Source: Streptomyces sp. NBC_00568
GTDB taxonomy: Bacteria; Actinomycetota; Actinomycetes; Streptomycetales; Streptomycetaceae
Length of the DNA: 64,000 bases
Assembly (NCBI RefSeq): GCF_026341855.1
Contig: NZ_JAPENW010000001.1
Location: forward strand, 5,695,001 to 5,759,000
Direction of reading: 5' to 3'
Of the stretch, positions 52,059 through 60,837 are shown piece after piece (within the stretch, counting starts at the first letter, position 1; every line of letters starts with the position of its first letter). Below the pieces are notes generated by a model. The model ran no database searches. It was given only the letters and a program-made list of their open reading frames with translations, and was not told where the DNA came from. The translations under genes were made by a program, and so were the position numbers.

Positions 52059-52868
52059 ATGAGACGTTCCCGAAAAATTACGGCATACGTGACCTCACTC
52101 CTCCTCGCCGTCGGCCTCGCCCTCACCGGGGCGGCGACAGCGCAGGCGCAAACCGTGGCGGCCACCGGCTATGTGGCCCTGGGTGACTCCTATTCCTCCG
52201 GTGTCGGCGCCGGGAGCTACATCAGCTCCAGCGGCGACTGCAAGCGCAGCACGAAGGCGTACCCCTATCTCTGGAGCGCCGCGCATTCACCCTCGTCGTT
52301 CGACTTCACCGCTTGCTCGGGCGCTCGTACGGGTGATGTCACGGCGAATCAGCTCGGCCCGCTCAGCTCCTCCACGGGCCTCGTCTCGATCAGCATCGGC
52401 GGCAACGACGCCGGATTCTCCGACGTCATGACGACCTGCGTCCTGCAGTCCGAGAGCTCCTGCCTCTCGCGCATCGCGACGGCGAAGGCGTACGTCGACT
52501 CCACGCTCCCCGGCAAGCTCGACTCCGTCTACTCGGCGATCAGCGCGAAGGCCCCGGCCGCCCATGTGGTCGTCATCGGCTACCCCCGCTTCTACAAGCT
52601 CAACGGCAGCTGCCTGACCGGACTTTCGGAGAACGAACGGTCCGCGATCAACGGCGCGGCCGACTACCTGGACAGCGCGACCGCACAGCGTGCCGCCGCC
52701 CACGGCTTCAGCTTCGCCGATGTCAGGGGCACCTTCACCGGCCATGAGATCTGCTCCGGCGCCGCCTGGCTGCACAGCCTGAACTGGCTGAACATCGGCG
52801 AGTCGTACCACCCGACCGCGGCCGGCCAGTCCGGCGGCTATCTGCCCGCCTTCACCGGAGCCGTCTGA
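52059..52868 (+). CDS. Secreted GDSL/SGNH lipase-esterase
   Basis: Extracellular esterase of 269 residues, signal peptide residues 1-30 (ending AQAQ), start ATG 52059 with AAGGGAGG before it. Block I is VALGDSYSSG near residue 40 with the catalytic serine, block III has SIGGNDAGF, and block V is GESYHPT with the histidine. The usual Asp two residues before the His is absent (ES rather than SD-like), consistent with the Ser-His dyad reported for Streptomyces GDSL lipases. Several cysteine pairs suggest disulfides. It resembles S. coelicolor SCO1725 from memory. It is a single gene. Confidence 0.9.
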   Translation: MRRSRKITAYVTSLLLAVGLALTGAATAQAQTVAATGYVALGDSYSSGVGAGSYISSSGDCKRSTKAYPYLWSAAHSPSSFDFTACSGARTGDVTANQLGPLSSSTGLVSISIGGNDAGFSDVMTTCVLQSESSCLSRIATAKAYVDSTLPGKLDSVYSAISAKAPAAHVVVIGYPRFYKLNGSCLTGLSENERSAINGAADYLDSATAQRAAAHGFSFADVRGTFTGHEICSGAAWLHSLNWLNIGESYHPTAAGQSGGYLPAFTGAV

Positions 52869-52958
52869 CCTCCGGACACCCGCTCCGGAACCCTTCGAGA
52901 AAGCACCCGTCCCCTCGGGGGAGAACGTCCGCCCCGCTGAGGGACATCGTCATCCCCG

Positions 52959-54599
52959 TCACGGGGATGCGGAGGCGGAGGCCCCGTCCGTCGGGGTCTC
53001 CGTCACACAAGTGATCGTGAACGGAACCGAGTTGGACGTCGCCTTGACCGGGCCGCGCACCTCCACGCTGATCTCGTTGGAGAACGTCCCGCTCGCGTCG
53101 TACGTCGTCGCCACCACCGTCTTCTGCTGCGTCCTGCCGCCGCCCGCGGGGAACGCGAGCGTCTTCCAGCTCGGATCGGTCACATCACCGGACTTCGTGA
53201 CCCAGCGGTACTCGACATCCACCGGCACGCGGCCCACCGTGAAGGTCGCCGTGAACGACGGGGCCTCCGTGGCAGGCGGCGGGCAGGCGCCCTTGTAGTC
53301 GGTGCGGTGACCCGAGACCGTCACCCGCACCGACTGCGCGGGCGGAGCGGTCGTCGAACCTCCGCCCCCGGGAGCGCTGCTGGAAGGACTCCCGCCACCG
53401 GTCGCACCGGCGGTGGCACTGCCGCTCTCGCTCTTCTCGCCGCCCGAGTCGCCGCCGTCGGAGTTGCCGGTACCCCCGCTGTTGGTCGTCGCCTGCCCGC
53501 TGTTCCCGCCCTTCCCGTCGTCACGGTTCAGCAGCGCGTACGTCAGTCCGCCGAGGGCGAGTGCCAGCGCGACCAGGCCCGCGATCAGGGCGACGGCCGC
53601 GCGACGATTACGGTCGGGCTCCGCCGGGGGCGTCGCCGAGGGCACGGTCGCGGGAGGCGGGCCGAACCCCCGCGGCGGTGTCGGCGAGGCCGGGGACGGC
53701 TGGTTGAACGCCCCGATCGTCGGTGTGTCGGAGGGCGTCGGCGCGGTGACAGCGGGCCGCGTGGGCGCCGCGCCACCCCCCGCGACGACACGCAGCTGGT
53801 GCTCGGCGGAGTCGGCGCTCGTCCGCTCGGCCGGGTCCTTGGCCAGCAGCCCATCGAGGACGGGGGCGAGCCGGCCGGCGCGACGGGGCACCGGCAGCGG
53901 CTCGTCGACGATGGCCCGCAAGGTGCTCAGCGGCGTGTTCTGCCGGAAGGGCGAGTTTCCCTCGACCGCCGCGTACAGCAGCACCCCGAGCGACCAGAGG
54001 TCGGACTCGGGGCCGGGGGTGCGGCCCAACGCCCGTTCCGGGGCCAGGAATTCGGGTGATCCGATGACCTCGCCGGTCATGGTCAGGGCGGAGCTGCCCT
54101 CGACCGTCGCGATGCCGAAGTCCGTCAGGACGACCCGTCCGTCGTTCGCCATCAGGACGTTGCCCGGCTTCACATCCCGGTGCAGGACCCCCGCCTCGTG
54201 CGCGGCGCGCAGCGCGGCGAGCACCTCGGCGCCGATGTGGGCGGCGCGCTCCGGCGTCAACGGCCCCTCGGCGTCCAGCAGATCGGCGAGCGAGATGCCG
54301 CGGATCAGCTCCATCACGATCCAGGGCCGGCCGTCCTGCGTGGCCACGTCATAGACCGTCACCACATTGCGGTTGGAGATACGGGCGGCCGCCCACGCCT
54401 CCCGTTCCAGGCGCGCGTACATCCGCTCGACCTCGGACGCCGGAAGCCCGGCCGGGGCGCGGACCTCCTTCACGGCGACCTCGCGCTGCAGCACCTCGTC
54501 GCGGGCGCGCCACACCGTTCCCATGCCGCCTTCGCCCAAGGGCGAGAGCAGCCGGTAGCGCCCCGCGATCACACGTTCACTGCCCGGATCTTCGGACAC
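52959..54599 (-). CDS. Transmembrane Ser/Thr protein kinase (Pkn type)
   Basis: Protein of 546 residues, start GTG 54599. The kinase domain (about residues 12-275) has the glycine loop LGEGGMGTVW, the ATP lysine in REVAVKEV, catalytic HRDVKPGN, metal-binding DFG in LTDFGIATV and APE in FLAPERAL. A Pro/Thr-rich juxtamembrane stretch follows. A single TM lies near residue 345. The outer part has a Ser/Gly linker and then a beta domain with two cysteines (KGACPPP and TITCV) that may form a disulfide. No PASTA repeats are seen, so the signal it senses is unknown. A small hairpin overlaps its stop. Confidence 0.9.
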   Translation of the reverse strand: MSEDPGSERVIAGRYRLLSPLGEGGMGTVWRARDEVLQREVAVKEVRAPAGLPASEVERMYARLEREAWAAARISNRNVVTVYDVATQDGRPWIVMELIRGISLADLLDAEGPLTPERAAHIGAEVLAALRAAHEAGVLHRDVKPGNVLMANDGRVVLTDFGIATVEGSSALTMTGEVIGSPEFLAPERALGRTPGPESDLWSLGVLLYAAVEGNSPFRQNTPLSTLRAIVDEPLPVPRRAGRLAPVLDGLLAKDPAERTSADSAEHQLRVVAGGGAAPTRPAVTAPTPSDTPTIGAFNQPSPASPTPPRGFGPPPATVPSATPPAEPDRNRRAAVALIAGLVALALALGGLTYALLNRDDGKGGNSGQATTNSGGTGNSDGGDSGGEKSESGSATAGATGGGSPSSSAPGGGGSTTAPPAQSVRVTVSGHRTDYKGACPPPATEAPSFTATFTVGRVPVDVEYRWVTKSGDVTDPSWKTLAFPAGGGRTQQKTVVATTYDASGTFSNEISVEVRGPVKATSNSVPFTITCVTETPTDGASASASP

Positions 54600-54644
54600 G
54601 TGCGTCCCCCATTCGCATCCGCGCGATTTCTCCACAAAAGTAGC

Positions 54645-56546
54645 TCAACCGAGTACGGATGCCGCCCCCTTGAACACCAATCCAGCCCCAAGGGCTACGA
54701 CGATCAACGCCGATCCCAGAGGTGCGGTCCTGCGGACCAGGAGCACGAGGCGCCCCTCGGCCCACCGAGGACGCCTGGCCAGGGCCCGGGTCATCCCGCC
54801 GCCGAGCTTGACGACGGCGAACCCGGCCGCCGTCAGCGTCAGGGCGAGCCCGACGCCGTACGCGAGAACGAGAAGAAGGCCGAACCAGGCCTGTCCGAGG
54901 GCCGCGGCGCCCACGAGCACGACGACCGCCGACGGACTGGGGACCAGCCCACCGGCGAAGCCGAGCAGGATCGTCCCACGGAGGGTGGGGGCGATCTCGT
55001 GGGTGTGCGTGAAGCCGCCGTGGGTGTGTTCGAGGGTGCGGGAGCGGGGGGTCTTGCCCGAACGGTGAGCGTGGTCGTGGTCGTGCGGGTGCGGGTGCGG
55101 GTGCGGGTGGGGGTGGGCGTGGGCGTGGGCGTGGGGTTGGGGTGCGGTGGTGGTGGGAGCGCTCGTCGTCACCGACGTGGTGGCGTGAGCCAGTACCAGC
55201 GGGCGTACGGAGCGGTCGGCGTGCCGGTGCGGCACCCCCGCGTGCTCGTCGTCGTGCGTGTGGTCGTGGTTGTGTGAATGCCGGTGGGCGGGGTTGTGCT
55301 CGTGGTCGTGCGGGTGACCCGGCACGTGGTCGTGGTCGTGGTCGTGAGTGTGGTCATGGTCATGGGCCGGGGTCCGGTCCTGGCCGTGCTCGTGCTCGTG
55401 CCCGTGAGCGGTCTCGTGGGAGTGGTCGTGCGTGTGGCCCGTGCCGTGCGAATGCCCGTGGGGGTGGTCGTGGTCGTGATCGTGGTGGTCGTGCGTGTGC
55501 CCGGCTGCGCGGGGCCGGTTGCGCCATGCGCGGCGCAGCAGAGTGGCGCCCGCCAGGGTCACCAGGACACCGCTCGACACACCCAGCCAGGCGATCACGG
55601 AGGGGGCCGCCGCCGAGCCCGCCGTGACCAGGAGGCCGAGTGCGACGACTCCGAGGGTGTGGGTGACCGTCACGGAGGCGGCCAGGGGCAGCACGTCCTT
55701 CATCCGGGCCCGGCCTCCGCGCGCCGCCGCGGTCGCGGCCATCAGGGTCTTGCCGTGGCCCGGCGCGAGCGCGTGCATCGCACCCAGGGCGACGGCGATG
55801 ACCAGCGCCAGCGCGGCGAAGCCGAAGGTGAGGTCATGACGGGCCACCAGATTGTTCAGGGCCTCGGTCCAGCGGTCGGCGCCGCGCGGGAGCACGGAGG
55901 CGGCCGGGGCGTCGCGCCGTTCCTCGACGAGGGCGGGGCCGCCGGGGCGGATCCTCAGCGACGCGGTGGCGGTGTCGGCCGGCGAGGAGAGCAGCGCCTT
56001 GGGATACCGGGTCAGCTCCGCCGACACCGACTTCGCCGGTACGTCCGAGGAGGTGAGAGTCGTCCGGTCGCCACGGGCGGTGATCTCGCGCCAGCCGGGG
56101 CCCCGGTCGGCGCCCGGACTGTGGAAGCCCACGGTGACCGTGGCGTTCCTGGGCAGGGGTGCCGTCAGCCGGCACTCCACGCGCAGGGTGCTGAGCCCCG
56201 CCTGCCCCGGGCGCACGCGTGCGTGGCTCGCGCCGGCGGTGAGCGCCACCGTGTGCCCGCCGACGGTCACCTTGCTGCCGCTCGCCGCGCTCGCGCACCG
56301 CTGCCGGGCCCAGCCGGCCATCCCGAGCCTGTCGATGTCGGGCTTGGCCTGGGTGGCGGGGATCTCCGCCAGGTCCTCGACGTGATCGACGCGCAACTGC
56401 CCGGGAGCGACGACCAGTCCGTCGTACCGGTTGACGGTGAAGTTGCCGAGTGGATGCGCGCTCGCCTGCCCCGAGGGGACCAGTACGAGCGCGCAGGCCG
56501 CGGTCAGGATCGTCCCGCAGACGGCGAGGAATCGAGGTGCCCTCAC
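54645..56546 (-). CDS. NicO/RcnA-like nickel-cobalt transporter with giant His-rich loop
   Basis: Membrane protein of 633 residues, start GTG 56546 overlapping the upstream stop. A signal-like helix (about 1-30) and an extracytoplasmic domain precede the first transporter helices. The RcnA/NicO core is seen at ALGAMHALAPGHGKTL (landmark HALAPGHGKT) and LGFAGGLVPSPSAVVVLVG. Between them about 175 residues are extremely His-rich, with HDHDHDH, HPHPHPHPHPHDHDH-type runs (roughly 60-80 histidines). Such loops bind Ni2+, Co2+ or Zn2+ and may store or gate metal. Export is more likely than import for this family, but direction is not proven. It is in one operon with the TPR and perhaps DUF4331 genes. 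Confidence 0.87.
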   Translation of the reverse strand: MRAPRFLAVCGTILTAACALVLVPSGQASAHPLGNFTVNRYDGLVVAPGQLRVDHVEDLAEIPATQAKPDIDRLGMAGWARQRCASAASGSKVTVGGHTVALTAGASHARVRPGQAGLSTLRVECRLTAPLPRNATVTVGFHSPGADRGPGWREITARGDRTTLTSSDVPAKSVSAELTRYPKALLSSPADTATASLRIRPGGPALVEERRDAPAASVLPRGADRWTEALNNLVARHDLTFGFAALALVIAVALGAMHALAPGHGKTLMAATAAARGGRARMKDVLPLAASVTVTHTLGVVALGLLVTAGSAAAPSVIAWLGVSSGVLVTLAGATLLRRAWRNRPRAAGHTHDHHDHDHDHPHGHSHGTGHTHDHSHETAHGHEHEHGQDRTPAHDHDHTHDHDHDHVPGHPHDHEHNPAHRHSHNHDHTHDDEHAGVPHRHADRSVRPLVLAHATTSVTTSAPTTTAPQPHAHAHAHPHPHPHPHPHDHDHAHRSGKTPRSRTLEHTHGGFTHTHEIAPTLRGTILLGFAGGLVPSPSAVVVLVGAAALGQAWFGLLLVLAYGVGLALTLTAAGFAVVKLGGGMTRALARRPRWAEGRLVLLVRRTAPLGSALIVVALGAGLVFKGAASVLG

Positions 56547-58303
56547 TGCGCGGCCTCCAGTGCCGTACGGGCTTCGCGGGCGCCCAGCGGCGAGAACCCC
56601 GGGTTCAGGTCCAGGGCCGACCTCAGCGCGGTGCGCGCCTTCCCGGTGTGGCCGGTGGCCTGCTCGATGACGCCGAGGTGGTAGAGGAAGGACGCGTTGC
56701 GGTAGCCCGTCGCCGTGGCCCTGCGGGCGTACGGCAGGGCCTCCGCGTCGCGGCCCGAGACGTGCAGCGCCCAGGCGAGCGCGTCCGCGGTGTGCACGGT
56801 GTGCCGGCGGGCCCACTCGTCGCGGGCCGCCTTCAGCGCGGCCGTGCGGTCACCGTGGTCGGCGGCTGCCAGCGCGGTGTCGAGGTCGGCGTCGACGCCG
56901 TTGGCGCGGGCCAGGGAGACCCAGGCGTTCACCAGGGTGTACTGGTCGCGGGCCTTCCGCGCGTCGCCGGCCTTCCCGCGGGCCTCGTACAACTCGCCCA
57001 GTTCGACGAGGGGTTGCGGAAGCGGGTAGCGCTGCACGACCTGCTCCATCCCTTTGATGGCCGCCGCGTGGTCTCCCTGCGCGGCCTGTGTGCGGGCCCG
57101 GCCCTCGAGGGCGGGGAGATAGCCGTCGTCGGCGGCGAGCGCCCGCGCGAAGTAGGTGAGGGCCGAGTCGTACTCGCCCTGGCTCCAGGCCAGTTGGCCG
57201 AGCGCGGTGGCAACGTACGAGATGTCGCCGCGGCTGGTCGCGGTGGCGAGCGCCTGGCGCAGGACCCGGCGGGCGGTCTTCACGTCGCCGCGCAGCTCGT
57301 GGACGTAGGCGTACCTGGTGAAGACGGGGACGCCCGGCCGCCGCGAGTCGGCGACGTCGGCCGCCTTCGACGCCTCGTCGTAGCGGCCGAGTTCGACGAG
57401 TGCGTCGATCCGCGAGGAGAGGGCGCGCTCGCTGTAGGGGTTCTGCTTCAGCGCGAGGTCCGCGTACTTCAGGGCGCCGGTGAAGTCGTGCCGGGCGGCG
57501 GCGAGTGCGGCGCGTCCGGCGAGTGCGGGGTCGTAGTCGGGGCGCAGCTTCAGGGAGCGGTCGAGAGCTTCCTGTGCCTGCGGGTAGCGGGAGGGGTCGC
57601 CCTTGGTGCGGGCCTGTTCCACATAGGCGAGGCCGAGTGTCGACCAGCCGCCGAAGTCCCTGGGCTGGGTGCGGAGATGGGCCTGGAGGGACGCGATGCT
57701 CGCGTCGAGATCGCCGCTCGCGAGCAACTGCGGTGACACGCCGTTGGACACGGTCGTGACGGCGGGTGTCGTGCCGCCGTCCCGCAGGGCCCCGAGCACG
57801 ACCGCGCCCGCCGTCATGGCGACGGCCAGGGCGGCCGCACAGAAGCTGAGTTGCGCCATCCGCCAGCGACGCTGCGACGCCGACAGCCGGCGCACGGCGG
57901 CCACCCGCTCATCGGGCACCTCCGCGACGTCCGCGATGCCGGTGACGTCCGCGGTGTCCTCACCGGAGTCGGCTGTCGGGGTGCTGTCGACGGAGGCGGC
58001 TTCCGCCCTGTCCCCAGCGGGTGTCGCTTCCGCCGTGTTCCCGGCGGGTGTTGCGTCCGCCGTGTTCCCGGCGGGTGTTGCGTCCGCCGTGTTCCCGGCG
58101 GGTGTTGCGTCCGCCGTGTTCCCGGCGAGGGCCGCCTCCCCGGGGCGCTCGTCGCGCACCGGCGTGGTGACGTCGGCGCCCGCGGGGTCCTCGTCGGGTG
58201 TCGCTTCCGCGGCGTTGTCGGCGGGCATGGCCCCCACGGTGCTCTCGTCGGGCGTGGCCGTCTCGGCGTCCGGCGTCGCGTTGTCGTTCGTACGCGGGGA
58301 CAT
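56543..58303 (-). CDS. TPR-repeat membrane protein
   Basis: Protein of 586 residues with AGGAGAG before ATG 58303. Residues about 1-130 are acidic, Ala/Thr/Pro-rich and include four near-identical AGNTADATP units encoded by 27-base repeats. One TM helix follows (RWRMAQLSFCAAALAVAMTAGAVVLGAL). The rest is a series of tetratricopeptide helices (WSTLGLAYVEQARTKGD, ALTYFARALAADDGYLPALEGRART and others), which mediate protein-protein contacts outside the membrane. The stop overlaps the NicO gene start, so the two are coupled. It may scaffold a complex with the transporter or the DUF4331 protein. Confidence 0.85.
   Translation of the reverse strand: MSPRTNDNATPDAETATPDESTVGAMPADNAAEATPDEDPAGADVTTPVRDERPGEAALAGNTADATPAGNTADATPAGNTADATPAGNTAEATPAGDRAEAASVDSTPTADSGEDTADVTGIADVAEVPDERVAAVRRLSASQRRWRMAQLSFCAAALAVAMTAGAVVLGALRDGGTTPAVTTVSNGVSPQLLASGDLDASIASLQAHLRTQPRDFGGWSTLGLAYVEQARTKGDPSRYPQAQEALDRSLKLRPDYDPALAGRAALAAARHDFTGALKYADLALKQNPYSERALSSRIDALVELGRYDEASKAADVADSRRPGVPVFTRYAYVHELRGDVKTARRVLRQALATATSRGDISYVATALGQLAWSQGEYDSALTYFARALAADDGYLPALEGRARTQAAQGDHAAAIKGMEQVVQRYPLPQPLVELGELYEARGKAGDARKARDQYTLVNAWVSLARANGVDADLDTALAAADHGDRTAALKAARDEWARRHTVHTADALAWALHVSGRDAEALPYARRATATGYRNASFLYHLGVIEQATGHTGKARTALRSALDLNPGFSPLGAREARTALEAAQ
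58020..58127 (-). repeat. Four 27-bp tandem repeats inside the TPR gene
   Basis: Four contiguous 27-base units (the first slightly diverged) encode the AGNTADATP repeats. Copies two and three are identical, implying recent expansion. Confidence 0.9.
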
Positions 58304-58413
58304 GCCCTCTCCTCAAAGTCCTGGGCGGAACGGTAGTCGTGGGGGGTGGGGGCGGCGCGGCCCGCACGGTGGGGGGTGTGCTGCGTGCGGGCCGCGCCAG
58401 TCGGTGAGCCGGG

Positions 58414-59955
58414 TCAGTAGGCCCGGTTGTACATCCGTCGGCGCCACCACAGCAGACCGGTGCCGATGAGCAGGATGCCGGCGGCGCCCGCCGCGGCGGA
58501 GCCCGCGATCAGCACGGTGTCGGTCCCGCCGCCGGAGGTCGTGCCGGCGGGCTGCAGCGCGTCGCCGAGCTGGCTGCGCACATCGGTCCCGCTGGTCGTG
58601 CCCTTGGCCAGCGCGCCGCGCGAGCCCGAGGTCGGCTTGGCCACGTACGGGAAGTACTTCTCGAACTTCTTGTCGTTCTTGTCGACCGCGTCGCCCAAGT
58701 CGTTCTTGGAGCCGACCAGTTCACCCTCGACCACCTGGAGCGAGGCGTCGATCACGTCGTCCGTGAGCCGGCGTCCGTTCGGGAAGCCCGCGTTGTCGCC
58801 GTCGAGCACACCGAGCCGCTTGGGGTGCGTGGTCGGCTTGATCGAGGTGTTGAGGCGCAGTTCCTCCGCCGGACGGACGTGGGGCGGCTGGTTGAGGCCC
58901 TTCACGCCCTTCAGGAACACGTCGACCAGGTCGTTGCGGGGCTCGGCCGGGGCCTTGATCTTGTAGATCCCCTCGATGAGCTTCGGCAGCTCCGGGTTGG
59001 TCACGTTCTTCAGGAACTGGGCGTCCTCCCAGGGCGCGGACGCGTTGAACTTGTCCTTGTCCTTCTGCGGGTTGACGACCTCGTTGACCAGCGGCATGCC
59101 GAGACGCGAGACCTGCGTGTAGTTGCCGCGGGCGTCCCTGCGCTGCGTGGTCGACCAGATGCCGACGACCGGCTGGCCCTCCGACTCACGGATCATGTCG
59201 TTCGGGACCTGCAGGGCTATGGAGTTGACGTTGTAGCCCTTGAGGGTGTCCCGCCCGACCTCGGTCAGGTTCCCGCCGTACAGCAGGTCGAAGACGCGCA
59301 GGTCCAGGAAGAACGGGTCGTCGGCCTGGCCGGCGAACGTCTTCGAGCCGCCCGCGAGCTTGTACACCGCCTGATCGCGCAGCTTGCCGTAGTCCGGCAT
59401 CGACGCCTTGCCGACGTTCGACGGAGCGACCGGGACGTCGTCCGCGACCTTGGTCTTCGACACCAGCTTCTGGTTGTGCAGGCGCAGCAGATCGATGTCG
59501 TACGACTGCGTGATGTTCAGGTCGGGGTCGTCGAGGCTGGTGACCGCGCCCGTGTTGTAGAGGAACGTGTCGCCGTTCTTGCGGTGCGTCTTGAACGTGT
59601 AGCGGTAGATCAACTCGCCCTGAGCGTCACCGTCGTTGTCGATGTGGATGTCGTACTGGGCGTCGTCGGCGAACGTGTAGAAGTTCGGGCCGCCGGCGGG
59701 CTCCTCGAAGGGAATCCAGTTCGCCACGATCGTCGTGGTGTCGGGCTTGTCCGGGCTGACGAACGCGTACACGTCCGTGTTGTCGTACTGGGGAGTGCCC
59801 GAGATCAGCGGGGCCTCCCGGTGGCTGGAGGCGGAGGCCGCCCCCGGTTGCAGCGCGGTCACGCCGGCGGCTGCGAGCCCCCCGGCGGCCAGCGCACCAC
59901 ATACGAGGGTCGCGAGCGTCCTGCGTCCCACGCCGCTCCTGGAGATAGGTGTCAT
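58414..59955 (-). CDS. DUF4331 surface-anchored protein
   Basis: Protein of 513 residues, start ATG 59955 (ATG 59970 is also possible). An N-terminal hydrophobic signal (about 12-36) is followed by SSHREAPLISGTPQYDNTDVYAFVSPD, the DUF4331 opening (landmark SSHREAPLI). The large beta-rich domain continues to about residue 460, and a C-terminal helix with WWRRRMYNRAY anchors it in the membrane. The family is exported and its role is unclear. The promoter region facing the ECF sigma gene contains a sigma-K-like element, so it may be a target of that sigma. It is 110 bases upstream of the TPR gene. Confidence 0.85.
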   Translation of the reverse strand: MTPISRSGVGRRTLATLVCGALAAGGLAAAGVTALQPGAASASSHREAPLISGTPQYDNTDVYAFVSPDKPDTTTIVANWIPFEEPAGGPNFYTFADDAQYDIHIDNDGDAQGELIYRYTFKTHRKNGDTFLYNTGAVTSLDDPDLNITQSYDIDLLRLHNQKLVSKTKVADDVPVAPSNVGKASMPDYGKLRDQAVYKLAGGSKTFAGQADDPFFLDLRVFDLLYGGNLTEVGRDTLKGYNVNSIALQVPNDMIRESEGQPVVGIWSTTQRRDARGNYTQVSRLGMPLVNEVVNPQKDKDKFNASAPWEDAQFLKNVTNPELPKLIEGIYKIKAPAEPRNDLVDVFLKGVKGLNQPPHVRPAEELRLNTSIKPTTHPKRLGVLDGDNAGFPNGRRLTDDVIDASLQVVEGELVGSKNDLGDAVDKNDKKFEKYFPYVAKPTSGSRGALAKGTTSGTDVRSQLGDALQPAGTTSGGGTDTVLIAGSAAAGAAGILLIGTGLLWWRRRMYNRAY

Positions 59956-59993
59956 GCCGTCCGTCCTCATGTCCAACTTGCCTGACGCACGCC

Positions 59994-60020
59994 ATTCGGA
60001 GCGGTCGCCGGGGTGGATTG
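59994..60020 (-). promoter_or_regulatory. Candidate ECF promoter of DUF4331 gene
   Basis: On the minus strand CAATCC (-35) and CCGAAT (-10) are 15 bases apart, close to the mycobacterial SigK consensus as I remember it (CCATCC and CCGAAT). The -10 is about 40 bases before the DUF4331 start. Confidence 0.4.
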
Positions 60021-60167
60021 GTCGAATCCCAAACGTGTTTACGGCGGTTCTCTCGGCTTGTTTCATCGGCGAGCCGGTTTCTTCACGACGGCCCCGCGAT
60101 CGGCCGCCTTCCGGCCCCGCCAACTGGTCGGCGCCGGACTCGCGTTTTCGGCTCGCTGATCCGTAAC

Positions 60168-60195
60168 CCATCCGTAGACACGTTCGCTGCGAAGA
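60168..60195 (+). promoter_or_regulatory. Candidate autoregulatory ECF promoter
   Basis: CCATCC and CGAAGA, 16 bases apart, lie about 20 bases upstream of the sigma gene start. The -35 matches the SigK form and the -10 is imperfect. Confidence 0.35.
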
Positions 60196-60215
60196 CGTAG
60201 GGGAAAGGACGGGCC

Positions 60216-60782
60216 GTGCACGGCCGGAGAGGGGGACGGGTGGAGGCTGACGAACTACTGGTGCTGGTGGCCGGAGGCGACCAGAAGGCGTTCGAGGAGC
60301 TGTACGGACTGGTGTCCGGGCCGGTGTTCGGACTGGTGCGCCGCGTGGTGCGGGACCCCGCACAGTCGGAGGAGGTGTCGCAGGAGGTGCTGCTCGAACT
60401 CTGGCGCTCCGCGGCGCGGTTCGACCCCGGCCGAGGCAGCGCCCTGTCGTGGATCCTCACCCTCGCGCACCGCCGGGCCGTCGACCGGGTGCGCAGCGCC
60501 CGCGCGGCCACCGAGCGCGAGCAGCGCGAGGGGCGGCGCAACCACCACCCCGCCTTCGACCAGGTCGCCGAGGAGGTCGAGGCCGGGCTGGAACGCGAGT
60601 GGGTCCGCCGCTGCCTCGACCGGCTCACCGCCCTGCAACGCCAGTCCGTCACCCTCGCCTACTACGACGGCTACACCTACCGTGAAGTCGCCGAGCGGCT
60701 CTCCCTGCCCCTCGGCACCGTCAAGACCCGTATGCGCGACGGGCTCACCCGCCTGCGTGAATGCCTGGGAGGAGTCGCGTGA
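60216..60782 (+). CDS. ECF sigma factor (SigK-like)
   Basis: RNA-polymerase sigma-70 family protein of 188 residues. GTG 60216 has AAAGGA upstream; GTG 60240 is an alternative. Region 2 is visible (AFEELYGLVSGPVFGLVRRVV and VSQEVLLELWR), and region 4 at RLTALQRQSVTLAYYDGYTYREVAERLSLPLGTVKTRMRDGLTRLRE (landmarks LTALQRQSVTL and LPLGTVKTRMRDGL). The next gene is a zinc anti-sigma of the RskA type, and divergent genes encode the DUF4331/TPR/NicO set. Together they form an extracytoplasmic stress module. Confidence 0.88.
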   Translation: MHGRRGGRVEADELLVLVAGGDQKAFEELYGLVSGPVFGLVRRVVRDPAQSEEVSQEVLLELWRSAARFDPGRGSALSWILTLAHRRAVDRVRSARAATEREQREGRRNHHPAFDQVAEEVEAGLEREWVRRCLDRLTALQRQSVTLAYYDGYTYREVAERLSLPLGTVKTRMRDGLTRLRECLGGVA

Positions 60783-60837
60783 ACGTCCTCGACTGCCTGC
60801 CCGGCCACGACCGTCACGGAAGAGAGGGGGGTGCCGC

